From positions 1 to 23,873 of the forward strand of contig DVHM01000100.1 in the NCBI GenBank assembly GCA_018712125.1: a stretch of DNA of 23,873 nt. Reading direction: 5' to 3'. The notes beneath the pieces are model-generated. The model searched no databases and had not been told where the DNA came from. It saw only the letters and a program-made list of their open reading frames with translations. The position numbers were made by a program, and so were the translations under genes. Source of the DNA: Pullilachnospira_A gallistercoris. Its GTDB lineage: Bacteria > Bacillota > Clostridia > Lachnospirales > Lachnospiraceae. Below are positions 13,571 to 20,955 of this stretch, piece by piece (the first letter of the stretch is position 1; every line of letters starts with the position of its first letter).

Positions 13571-15652
13571 ATGAAGACATTTACAATGGATCTCGCAGGC
13601 AGAACGCTGCGGGTGGATGTCGGAAGAGTCGCGGCCCAGGCCAACGGCGCCGCTTTCATGCAGTACGGCGAGACGACAGTGCTCTCCACGGCGACGGCAT
13701 CCGAGAAACCCCGTGAGGGAATCGATTTCTTCCCGCTGAGCGTGGAATTTGAGGAGAAACTGTACGCGGTTGGAAAAATTCCGGGAGGATTCAACCGAAG
13801 AGAGGGCAAGGCTTCCGAGAACGCGGTGCTGACCGCCCGCGTAATCGACCGCCCCATGCGTCCGCTGTTTCCCAAGGATTACCGCAATGACGTTACCCTG
13901 AACAACATGGTTATGAGTGTGGATCCCGCGTGCCGGCCGGAGTTGGTGGCAATGCTGGGGGCTGCGATCTCCACCTGTATCTCGGACATCCCCTTCGACG
14001 GGCCCTGCGCTATGACGCAGATCGGTATGGTGGACGGAGAGTTCATCGTCAACCCCTCCCAGGAGCAGTGGGACAAGGGCGATCTGGAGCTGACGGTGGC
14101 ATCCACTTCCGAGAAGGTAATCATGATTGAGGCCGGGGCCAATGAACTGCCCGAGGACAAGATGATCGAGGCTATCTACATGGCCCATGACGTGAACCAG
14201 ACCATCATCGCTTTCATCAATCAGATTGTGGCTGAGGTCGGAAAGCCCAAGCATTCTTACACAAGCTGCGCAATCCCCGAGGAGATGTTCGCCCGGATGC
14301 GGGAGATCGTGACTCCGGCAGAGATGGAAGAGGCGGTGTTTACCGACAAGAAACAGGATCGGGAGGAGAATATCCGCGTCATTACCGAGAAATTCGCAGA
14401 GGCTTTCGCGGACCAGGAAGACTGGCTGGAAGTGCTGGACGAGGCGGTTTACCAGTACCAGAAGAAGACGGTCCGCAAGATGATCCTGAAGGATCACAAG
14501 CGTCCGGACGGAAGAAGAATTGACCAGATCCGCCCGCTGGCCGCTGAGGTGGATATCATCCCGCGTGTACACGGATCCGCCATGTTTACCCGTGGACAGA
14601 CACAGATCTGTGACGTGGTAACCCTGGCTCCGCTCTCCGAGATGCAGCGCCTGGACGGACTGGATGAGAATGTGACAGAGAAGCGTTACATGCATCACTA
14701 TAATTTCCCCTCCTACTCTGTGGGCGAGACGAAGCCCTCCAGAGGACCGGGACGGCGTGAGATCGGTCACGGAGCCCTGGCGGAGAGAGCGCTGATTCCG
14801 GTGCTGCCCTCCGTTGAGGAGTTCCCCTACGCCATCCGCGCGGTGTCCGAGACCTTCGAGTCCAACGGCTCCACCTCCATGGCGTCCACCTGTGCCTCCT
14901 GCATGGCTCTGATGGCTGCAGGTGTGCCCATCAAGAAGATGGTTGCCGGTATTTCCTGCGGACTGGTCACCGGGGAGACCGATGACGACTATCTGGTATT
15001 GACCGATATCCAGGGCCTGGAGGATTTCTTCGGGGATATGGATTTCAAGGTAACCGGTACCAAGGACGGTATCACGGCTATCCAGATGGATATCAAGATT
15101 CACGGCCTGACCCGCCCCATCGTGGAGGAGGCGATCCGCAGAGCGAGAGAGGCGCGCTTCTTTATCATGGACGAGTGCATGTCCAGAGCGATCAGCGAGC
15201 CGAGACCCGAGGTTGGGCCCTACGCTCCCAAGATCATCCAGATTTCCATCGATCCCATGAAGATCGGCGACGTGGTTGGCCAGAGAGGGAAGACCATCAA
15301 CGAGATCATCGACCGAACCGGCGTGAAGATCGACATCTCTGACGACGGCAGCGTATCCATCTGCGGCACCGACATGGATAAGATGAACGAGGCGGCGGAG
15401 ATGATCAGGATCATTACCACGGACTTCGAGAAGGGACAGATTTTCAAGGGAAAGGTTGTCAGCATCAAGGAGTTCGGAGCGTTCATCGAGTTTGCTCCCG
15501 GAAAAGAGGGAATGGTTCACATTTCCAAGATTGCCAATAAGCGCATCGATCATGTGGAGGATGTGCTGACTCTGGGAGACGAGGTTACGGTCGTGTGCCT
15601 CGGCAAGGACAAGATGGGCAGAATCAGCTTCAGCATGAAGGATGTAAAATAA
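13571..15652 (+). CDS. pnp: Polyribonucleotide nucleotidyltransferase (PNPase)
   Basis: Phosphorolytic 3'-5' exoribonuclease central to mRNA decay and RNA quality control. The 693-residue product has two RNase PH-like domains: the first opens with GRTLRVDVGRVAAQANGAA and includes FNRREGKASENAVLTARVIDRPMRPLFP; the second carries FTRGQTQ and HHYNFPSYSVGE. A KH domain follows (about 553-610, with VVGQRGKTINEI) and then an S1 domain (about 622-690). The ATG at 13571 has AAAGGAG about eight bases upstream and matches the usual N-terminus; the longer open frame to 13442 runs through the leader hairpin and is not coding. A strong terminator follows. Confidence 0.97.
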   Translation: MKTFTMDLAGRTLRVDVGRVAAQANGAAFMQYGETTVLSTATASEKPREGIDFFPLSVEFEEKLYAVGKIPGGFNRREGKASENAVLTARVIDRPMRPLFPKDYRNDVTLNNMVMSVDPACRPELVAMLGAAISTCISDIPFDGPCAMTQIGMVDGEFIVNPSQEQWDKGDLELTVASTSEKVIMIEAGANELPEDKMIEAIYMAHDVNQTIIAFINQIVAEVGKPKHSYTSCAIPEEMFARMREIVTPAEMEEAVFTDKKQDREENIRVITEKFAEAFADQEDWLEVLDEAVYQYQKKTVRKMILKDHKRPDGRRIDQIRPLAAEVDIIPRVHGSAMFTRGQTQICDVVTLAPLSEMQRLDGLDENVTEKRYMHHYNFPSYSVGETKPSRGPGRREIGHGALAERALIPVLPSVEEFPYAIRAVSETFESNGSTSMASTCASCMALMAAGVPIKKMVAGISCGLVTGETDDDYLVLTDIQGLEDFFGDMDFKVTGTKDGITAIQMDIKIHGLTRPIVEEAIRRAREARFFIMDECMSRAISEPRPEVGPYAPKIIQISIDPMKIGDVVGQRGKTINEIIDRTGVKIDISDDGSVSICGTDMDKMNEAAEMIRIITTDFEKGQIFKGKVVSIKEFGAFIEFAPGKEGMVHISKIANKRIDHVEDVLTLGDEVTVVCLGKDKMGRISFSMKDVK

Positions 15653-15676
15653 GCGGCGGTTAGAGCCGTTTCTGTC

Positions 15677-15730
15677 GGACAGCGCTGGGTGTCCTCTCCG
15701 GGAGGGCATGGCGCTGTCCTTTCTTATTTT
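15677..15730 (+). terminator. Terminator after pnp
   Basis: GGACAGCGC at 15677-15685 pairs perfectly with GCGCTGTCC at 15711-15719; inside it a second stem (TGTCCTC with GAGGGCA) stacks. A T-rich run follows from 15720 to 15730. Strong intrinsic terminator. Confidence 0.88.
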
Positions 15731-15739
15731 CAGTGGGAT

Positions 15740-15766
15740 TTCCCGGGGAACGCTGTTCCCGGGAAC
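15740..15766 (+). promoter_or_regulatory. Nested palindromes upstream of the S8 protease, possible operator
   Basis: GTTCCCGGGAAC at 15755-15766 is a perfect 12-base palindrome. GGGAAC 15746-15751 and GTTCCC 15755-15760 form a second inverted repeat spaced by GCT, and TTCCCGGG 15740-15747 repeats the motif. The cluster abuts the candidate -35 at 15769, where a repressor could block polymerase. No regulator is identifiable. Confidence 0.4.
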
Positions 15767-15768
15767 AG

Positions 15769-15796
15769 TTGCCTTTGAACGCCTCTGTCATAATAT
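15769..15796 (+). promoter_or_regulatory. Candidate promoter of the S8 protease gene
   Basis: TTGCCT at 15769-15774 and TAATAT at 15791-15796 are separated by 16 bases. The match is moderate and alternatives overlap (CATAAT 15789-15794). The terminator just upstream makes a promoter here likely. Confidence 0.4.
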
Positions 15797-15814
15797 AGAA
15801 GAAAAGGCATTTTT

Positions 15815-16726
15815 ATGGATCGTGTCAGAGCGTTGATAGGTTTGAATAGAGAGCTGCAGGAGAAATTTACAGGGGAGGGGATAACGGCCGCGATACTGGA
15901 TTCCGGCATCGCGGCCCACGAAGATTTCGGCGACCGGATTCTGGCTTTTTCTGACTTCGTGTCCGGCCGGGGCATGCCCTACGACGACAATGGTCACGGA
16001 ACCCATATCGCCGGGATTCTGGCCGGGAGCGGAAAGAGAAGTGACGGCAGGTATGCCGGGATAGCGCCCGGCTGCGGGCTGGTCATAGGCAAAGTGTTAA
16101 ACCGCCGGGGCAGCGGCAACCTGGCCGATATTCTGAAGGGGATTTCCTGGTGCATGGAGCACCGCGAGCTGTACAACATCCGTATCATCAATATTTCCGT
16201 GGGCATGACGAAGGATACCGGGCAAAAGATGGAGGAACGGCTTCTGGAACTGATCGAGGAGGCCTGGGCCCAGGGGATGGTGGTCGTCTGTGCGGCGGGA
16301 AACAACGGGCCTTCCCCGGGGAGTGTGACGATTCCCGGAAATTCCAGAACGGTTATCACTGTGGGGGCGGTGGACGAGAATGGACGCGGAATGTCAGGCG
16401 GGAGAGGCCGGGGAAGGGGAGAACCTGCCGGGAGCATGTCCTACAGCGGCAGAGGTCCCACCAGGGAGTGTGTGGTAAAACCGGAGATTCTCGCCCCCGG
16501 TACCGACATTGTCAGCTGCGGAACGACGGGAGGGTACACGAAAAAAACGGGAACCTCCATGGCGGTTCCCGTGGTGTCCGGCGCGGTGGCGCTGATGCTG
16601 GAGAAGGATCCGGCCCTGGCGCCGGTTGAGGTCAAACTTCGGATGTACGAGCGCTGCATTCCGCTGCGATATCCTTACGGAAGCAGAAACTGGGGGAGGA
16701 TTTATCTGCCCTATCTGCTTCTTTAG
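15815..16726 (+). CDS. Subtilisin-like serine protease (S8), probably intracellular
   Basis: A 303-residue S8 peptidase with the full catalytic triad: Asp29 in AAILDSGIA, His61 in NGHGTHIAG and Ser248 in GTSMAVPVVSG, plus the oxyanion Asn in AAGNNGPSPG (about 163). There is no signal peptide, no evident propeptide beyond about 20 residues and no C-terminal extension, so it resembles intracellular subtilisins more than secreted ones. An insert rich in Gly and Arg (about 195-206, SGGRGRGRGEPAG) lies between two core strands. The ATG at 15815 has only a weak AAAAGG site upstream. It is a single gene between terminator and a converging gene whose stop is 28 bases away. The substrate is unknown. 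Confidence 0.9.
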   Translation: MDRVRALIGLNRELQEKFTGEGITAAILDSGIAAHEDFGDRILAFSDFVSGRGMPYDDNGHGTHIAGILAGSGKRSDGRYAGIAPGCGLVIGKVLNRRGSGNLADILKGISWCMEHRELYNIRIINISVGMTKDTGQKMEERLLELIEEAWAQGMVVVCAAGNNGPSPGSVTIPGNSRTVITVGAVDENGRGMSGGRGRGRGEPAGSMSYSGRGPTRECVVKPEILAPGTDIVSCGTTGGYTKKTGTSMAVPVVSGAVALMLEKDPALAPVEVKLRMYERCIPLRYPYGSRNWGRIYLPYLLL

Positions 16727-16754
16727 AGCAGGCGGACCGGAGGACACACCGATG

Positions 16755-18005
16755 TCAGACGGAGGGCTGCGCGAGAAAGAGCTGATAAAGCAGTTTCTGA
16801 TAATAGTGCGGAAAAGTGGCTTTCTCGATCTTTTTCGAGGCGGTCAACGGCACGGAACCGAGATTTTTCTCTCCGAGGTAATAGCTGATCTGGCCGACGG
16901 TCTCCCCCTCGTCGACGGGGGCGATCACATTCTCCGGGAGTTCCACGCGCTTCTCTACCGCGGAGAGATTTTCTCCGCTGGAGGACAGATAGCGGAAACT
17001 GCTTTCACACACGGCGGTCAACACGTCGTCGGTCCCCTTTTTTACCGGAACTTCAAAGGTTTCTCCGGCAGTCTCATCTTCGTAAAGGCTGGTGGTGGAG
17101 AAGCCATACTCCAGCAGTTTTGTCGCGTCAGCGAAGCGGAGTTTGGAATTTTCCGCCGCCATGACGACGGCGATCAGAGTCATGCCGTCCTTTTCCGCGG
17201 TGGCGGACAGGCAGAATTTCGCCTGGCTGGTGGAACCGGTTTTCAGGCCCGTGGCGTAGGGATACTGCTTTAACAGACGGTTGGTGTTGGACAGGGTAAA
17301 GGGAAAGCTGCCCTTGGCGGTGGTGTGGGTAATATCTTCCTGCCAGATACCGCAGTAGTCGAATACCTGGGGATATCGGGTAATCAGTTCCCGGCTCATG
17401 ATGGCGATGTCCCCGGCGCTGGTGTAGTGCTGGGGGTCATCCAGGCCACAGCAGTTGACAAAATGTGTGTGGCTCATGCCGAGGGAGGCGGCTTTCTCGT
17501 TCATTTTCTGGACGAAGGCCTCCTCGCTTCCGCTGACATACTCCGCCATGGCCACAACGGCGTCGTTGGCGCTGGCAATGCTGATGCACTTTATGAGTGT
17601 TTCCACCGTCTGTATTTCGCCCGGCTCGAGAAAAACCTGGGAACCTCCCATACCGGCCGCGTGCTCCGAGACGGTAACTTCATCTGTCAGATGGATGTTC
17701 CCGGAGGAGAGGGCCTCGAAAATCAGAAGCATGGACATGACTTTGGTGACGCTGGCGGGGGCCAGCTCCATGGAACTCTCCTTGTCATAAAGAATCGTGC
17801 CGGTGGAAGCCTCCATGAGGATGGCGCTGGGAGCGCTCAGGGACAGGGTGTCCGTCTGGGAGGATTCGGCGCTCTCCTCCGCAGTCTGGGGATTTTCCTG
17901 GGCGCGGCAGGGCGGCAGACAGATACCGCAGGTGTATGAGAAAGGGGTTCCGATCCCGATGAGGAGCAGAAGAAGAGGGAGGATGAGGGCAAGAAGTTTT
18001 CGCAT
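16755..18005 (-). CDS. Serine-type D-Ala-D-Ala carboxypeptidase (PBP5/DacF-like)
   Basis: Trims the terminal D-Ala from peptidoglycan pentapeptides outside the membrane, controlling cross-linking. The 416-residue product starts with a hydrophobic signal segment (about 3-20) and carries the three penicillin-binding motifs in order: SVTK (Ser85-Lys88), SAN (145-147) and KTG (255-257). After the catalytic domain comes a PBP5-type C-terminal domain and a final amphipathic stretch (KKIEKATFPHYYQKLLYQLF) typical of membrane association. The ATG at 18003-18005 is chosen because GGAGG lies just upstream and the signal peptide begins there; the open frame extends 18 codons further. It is transcribed away from scpA and converges on the S8 protease gene with no visible terminator. 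Confidence 0.92.
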   Translation of the reverse strand: MRKLLALILPLLLLLIGIGTPFSYTCGICLPPCRAQENPQTAEESAESSQTDTLSLSAPSAILMEASTGTILYDKESSMELAPASVTKVMSMLLIFEALSSGNIHLTDEVTVSEHAAGMGGSQVFLEPGEIQTVETLIKCISIASANDAVVAMAEYVSGSEEAFVQKMNEKAASLGMSHTHFVNCCGLDDPQHYTSAGDIAIMSRELITRYPQVFDYCGIWQEDITHTTAKGSFPFTLSNTNRLLKQYPYATGLKTGSTSQAKFCLSATAEKDGMTLIAVVMAAENSKLRFADATKLLEYGFSTTSLYEDETAGETFEVPVKKGTDDVLTAVCESSFRYLSSSGENLSAVEKRVELPENVIAPVDEGETVGQISYYLGEKNLGSVPLTASKKIEKATFPHYYQKLLYQLFLAQPSV

Positions 18006-18116
18006 GGTGCCTCCAAAACATATGATTGTTAGTATATATGCGCGGAATCGACAGATCATAACAACTATTTCTGGTAGAAGAATACGGATGCGTATACTAA
18101 ATGTGGCATGTCAGGC
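18006..18116. other. Divergent intergenic region between the dac gene and scpA
   Basis: No gene is seen here. On the minus strand a TATACT -10 candidate lies at 18031-18036 (read as AGTATA on the plus strand), but the matching -35 is poor, so the dac promoter is only tentative. On the plus strand the strong scpA promoter begins at 18117. Confidence 0.35.
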
Positions 18117-18145
18117 TTGAAATCCGGGGGTAAAACAGATATAAT
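18117..18145 (+). promoter_or_regulatory. Promoter of scpA-scpB
   Basis: TTGAAA at 18117-18122, a 17-base spacer and a consensus TATAAT at 18140-18145. The predicted start near 18152 leaves a 20-base leader before the scpA ATG. Confidence 0.82.
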
Positions 18146-18171
18146 GTCCAGGGAGAAAATGAGGACAGGTT

Positions 18172-18924
18172 ATGGAATTGAATTTTAAGCTGCAGGTGTT
18201 CGAAGGCCCGCTGGACCTGCTTTTGCATCTGCTGGAAAAGAACAAAGTGAATATTTACGACATACCTATCGCGGAGATAACCAGTCAGTACATGGAATAT
18301 CTGCAGGAGATGCGCAGGCAGGATCTGAATATCATGAGTGAATTTCTGGTCATGGCGGCCACGCTGCTGGATATCAAAGCAAGGATGCTTCTCCCCTCCC
18401 AGAAGACGGAGGAAGAGGAGGAGGAAGATCCGCGGGCGGAGCTGGTGGAACAGCTGCTGGAATACAAGATGTACAAATGTATCTCCAACGAGCTGAGGGA
18501 CCGGCAGGTGGATGCCGGCAGGATATTTTACCGGAGCCCTTCCATACCGGAGGAGGTTGCCTCCTACGAGCAGCCGGTTAATGTGAAGGATCTTCTGGAG
18601 GGCGTGACACTCCAGAAGCTGGATGCGATCTTTCAGTCCGTGCTGCGCAGGCAGGAAAATAAGATCGATCCCATACGTTCCAAGTTCGGGAAAATCGAGA
18701 AGGAGAAAGTTTCTCTGGAGGAGCGGATGGCGTATCTGCGGGATTACGCATCCACCCACCGGCACTTCAGTTTCCGGCAGCTTCTGGAGGAGCAGAGTTC
18801 CAAGATGGATGTGATCGTTACCTTCCTCGCCATACTGGAGCTGATGAAGGCGGGAACGATTGTGATTTCCCAGGAACATACCTTTGACGATATCAAGATT
18901 GAATCCAGGAGAGCAGCGTCGTGA
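18172..18924 (+). CDS. scpA: Segregation and condensation protein A (kleisin)
   Basis: ScpA is the kleisin that bridges the heads of the SMC dimer and, with ScpB, forms the condensin that organises and segregates the chromosome. The 250-residue product opens with FKLQVFEGPLDLLLHLLEKNKVNIYDIPIAEIT, the ScpA signature, continues with FLVMAATLLDIKARMLLP, and has an acidic run EEEEEEDPRAELVEQLLEYK near residue 85; the C-terminal winged helix (DVIVTFLAILELMKAGTI) is present. A GAGGA-type site precedes the ATG. The stop overlaps the scpB start by four bases (GTGA). Confidence 0.95.
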   Translation: MELNFKLQVFEGPLDLLLHLLEKNKVNIYDIPIAEITSQYMEYLQEMRRQDLNIMSEFLVMAATLLDIKARMLLPSQKTEEEEEEDPRAELVEQLLEYKMYKCISNELRDRQVDAGRIFYRSPSIPEEVASYEQPVNVKDLLEGVTLQKLDAIFQSVLRRQENKIDPIRSKFGKIEKEKVSLEERMAYLRDYASTHRHFSFRQLLEEQSSKMDVIVTFLAILELMKAGTIVISQEHTFDDIKIESRRAAS

Positions 18925-19505
18925 GTGAGAGAGAGATGGATGAGAAGAACATACAGGCAATACTGGAGGGCGTTCTGTTTGCCATGGGAGATTCCGTTGA
19001 CCCGGAAGTGATGGCAAAGGCCCTGGGTATGGAAAAGAAGGAAGTGATCCGGCAGCTTCAGGCCATGCAGAAAAACTGGGAGGAACAGCAGCGAGGAATC
19101 CGCCTGACGGAGATCGACGGCTCCTACCAGATGTGTACAGCGCCGGAAGTGTACGAATATCTGATTCGGATCGCGAAGCAGCCGAAGAAGTATGTGCTGA
19201 CGGAAGTGCTGATGGAGACACTTTCCATTATCGCCTACAAGCAGCCGGTTACCAAATCCGAAATCGAGAAGATCCGCGGCGTATCCTGCGATCATGCGGT
19301 CAGCAAGCTGGTGGAGTACGGTCTGGTCATGGAGCTGGGACGCATGGACGCTCCCGGGCGGCCGATGCTCTTTGGCACTACGGAAGAGTTTTTGCGGAGC
19401 TTCGGCATGACGTCGGTGGAGGATCTTCCCACGCTGGATCCGACACAGATCGAGGAATTCAAGCAGGAAGCCCAGGAGGAAGCCGACATGGAGCTTACCG
19501 TGTGA
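18921..19505 (+). CDS. scpB: Segregation and condensation protein B
   Basis: ScpB dimerises through winged-helix domains and binds ScpA within the SMC condensin. The 194-residue product has IQAILEGVLFAMGDSVDPEVMAKAL at its start and the strongly conserved VLTEVLMETLSIIAYKQPVTKSEIEKIRGV block near 90-115, followed by GRPMLFGTTEEFLRSFG. The GTG at 18921 forms a GTGA overlap with scpA and has AGGAG nine bases upstream; an in-frame ATG at 18936 is possible. It is 67 bases before a D-Ala-D-Ala carboxypeptidase gene, resembling the scpA-scpB-dacB neighbourhood of Bacillus. Confidence 0.95.
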   Translation: MSEREMDEKNIQAILEGVLFAMGDSVDPEVMAKALGMEKKEVIRQLQAMQKNWEEQQRGIRLTEIDGSYQMCTAPEVYEYLIRIAKQPKKYVLTEVLMETLSIIAYKQPVTKSEIEKIRGVSCDHAVSKLVEYGLVMELGRMDAPGRPMLFGTTEEFLRSFGMTSVEDLPTLDPTQIEEFKQEAQEEADMELTV

Positions 19506-19572
19506 GCGCCGTCGGCATGAATGTGGGAGCGCGGGCATAGAATAGAGAGAAAAAGAAATATCAGGGTAAAAT

Positions 19573-20883
19573 ATGAGAAGAAGAACACGAGCCCTTCTTG
19601 GATGGACCTTGACGCTGTCACTCGTCTTTGCCTTTTGGCTTTCCGGCGGGGTGGGGCCGTTTGCCGGGCTGGTACATGCCGCACAGGAGAATGCCCCGGA
19701 ACCGGTAACCATAGCAGACAGTGAGATATACGCCCAGTCGGCGGTTTTGATGGATGCCGCTTCTGGGCGTGTGTTGTATCAGAAGGCGGGGGAGGAGTTT
19801 CGCTCCAATGCCAGCACTACCAAGATTCTCACCTGCATTCTGGCTCTGGAAAACTGCAGCCAGGATGATATGGTGGCGGTGTCCGAGTATGCGGCCTCCA
19901 TGCCGGATGTGCAGCTGAACATGAATGCGGGAGAGTATTACCGGCTGGGGGATCTTCTCTACTCCCTGATGCTGGAATCTCATAACGACACCGCGGTGGC
20001 CATAGCGGAGCACGTGGCCGGATCCGTGGAAAATTTTGCCGCGATGATGAATGAGAAGGCGGCTCAGATCGGGTGTTCCGACAGTTTCTTTGTCACGCCC
20101 AACGGGCTGGACGCCACGGCTGCCTACACGGCGCAGGACGGGAGCGTACAGGAGCGGGGGCACGGGACTACCGCCCGGGATCTGGCGCTGATCATGTCCT
20201 ACTGCGTGCTTCGCTCTCCCCAGAGGGAAGCGTTTCTTGCCATCACAAGAACTCCTTCCTACAGCTTCTGCAACAAAGTGCCGGCGGAGGGGGACACGGG
20301 ACAGTATACGGACGGCACCAGAAATTTTTCCTGTACCAATCACAATGCCTATCTGCAGATGGATGGGGACGCTCTGTCCGGGAAGACCGGCTTTACCTCC
20401 GCGGCAGGGTACTGTTATGTGGGAGCTGTCCAAAGCGAGGGGCGCACCTTCGCCGTGGCGCTTCTGGCCTGCGGCTGGCCGAACAACAAAGATTACAAGT
20501 GGAGGGACTGCAGGACGCTGTTTTCCTACGCGAAAAATTATTATCATTACCGGTCTCTGGAGACGCTGCCGGTCACTTTTCAACAGGTGGAGATCACGCA
20601 GGCGGCCAACGATGCCTTCTCGCTGCAGGAACAGACGTCGGGCACACCGAGGGCGGATTTTTCCATGGATCTGCTGGTGGCGGACTGGGAGCAGATAGAT
20701 GTGACGCTTCAGTATCCGAAAAGCGTCGCCGCGCCCCTCGGGGATAGAACCGTCATCGGAGAAGCCAGCATTATGATCGGCAAAAATCCTTACGCTGTCA
20801 GGGAGATCGTTCTGGAGGGAAAAGTGCCCGCCCGGAGTCTCCCCTGGTATCTTTGCGCTGTTTTGAAAAAATGGCTGATTTGA
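19573..20883 (+). CDS. Second serine-type D-Ala-D-Ala carboxypeptidase
   Basis: A 436-residue penicillin-binding protein with a signal peptide (hydrophobic core about 11-33, likely cleavage after VHAA) and the motifs STTK (Ser81-Lys84), SHN (136-138) and KTG (271-273). It belongs to the same family as the minus-strand gene ending at 16755, but they differ in sequence and in the middle motif (SHN versus SAN), so this is not a recent duplicate. The C-terminus ends with a short hydrophobic helix (SLPWYLCAVLKKWLI) that could anchor it. The ATG at 19573 has only a weak AGGG site. No promoter is clear in the 67-base gap after scpB, so it may be co-transcribed. A sporulation DacB-like role is possible by synteny, but no spmA/spmB follow. 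Confidence 0.9.
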   Translation: MRRRTRALLGWTLTLSLVFAFWLSGGVGPFAGLVHAAQENAPEPVTIADSEIYAQSAVLMDAASGRVLYQKAGEEFRSNASTTKILTCILALENCSQDDMVAVSEYAASMPDVQLNMNAGEYYRLGDLLYSLMLESHNDTAVAIAEHVAGSVENFAAMMNEKAAQIGCSDSFFVTPNGLDATAAYTAQDGSVQERGHGTTARDLALIMSYCVLRSPQREAFLAITRTPSYSFCNKVPAEGDTGQYTDGTRNFSCTNHNAYLQMDGDALSGKTGFTSAAGYCYVGAVQSEGRTFAVALLACGWPNNKDYKWRDCRTLFSYAKNYYHYRSLETLPVTFQQVEITQAANDAFSLQEQTSGTPRADFSMDLLVADWEQIDVTLQYPKSVAAPLGDRTVIGEASIMIGKNPYAVREIVLEGKVPARSLPWYLCAVLKKWLI

Positions 20884-20884
20884 C

Positions 20885-20912
20885 TTGCAAAAAAACGTCA
20901 AAATGGTATTAT
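20885..20912 (+). promoter_or_regulatory. Promoter of the decarboxylase operon
   Basis: TTGCAA at 20885-20890, a 16-base spacer and TATTAT at 20907-20912 with an extended -10 TG at 20904-20905. It starts two bases after the carboxypeptidase stop and overlaps the terminator-like hairpin at 20889-20930. The A/T-rich leader then runs to GGAGGATA before the ATG at 20956. Confidence 0.55.
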
Positions 20913-20930
20913 TATCATGACGATTTTTTT
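20889..20930 (+). terminator. Probable terminator after the second carboxypeptidase gene
   Basis: CGTCA 20896-20900 pairs with TGACG 20918-20922 around a 17-base loop; flanking A7 (20889-20895) can pair with T7 (20924-20930) with A20923 bulged. The GC core is short, so strength is uncertain. It overlaps the next promoter. Confidence 0.5.
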
Positions 20931-20955
20931 ATTTTTTTATATGGAGGATAATACG

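Noticed and set aside
13454..15709. A 751-codon minus-strand open frame opposite pnp
   Set aside because: It is a shadow of PNPase with no recognisable domains, and it runs through the pnp leader hairpin.
15746..15760. A GAAC...GTTC dyad resembling a Firmicute LexA box upstream of the S8 protease
   Set aside because: The half-sites are spaced by three bases, while the known LexA box needs four, and the gene has no obvious SOS role. I keep it only as an uncharacterised palindrome.
19506..19572. A promoter before the second carboxypeptidase gene (TAGAAT near 19538)
   Set aside because: There is no matching -35 at proper spacing; co-transcription with scpB is simpler.
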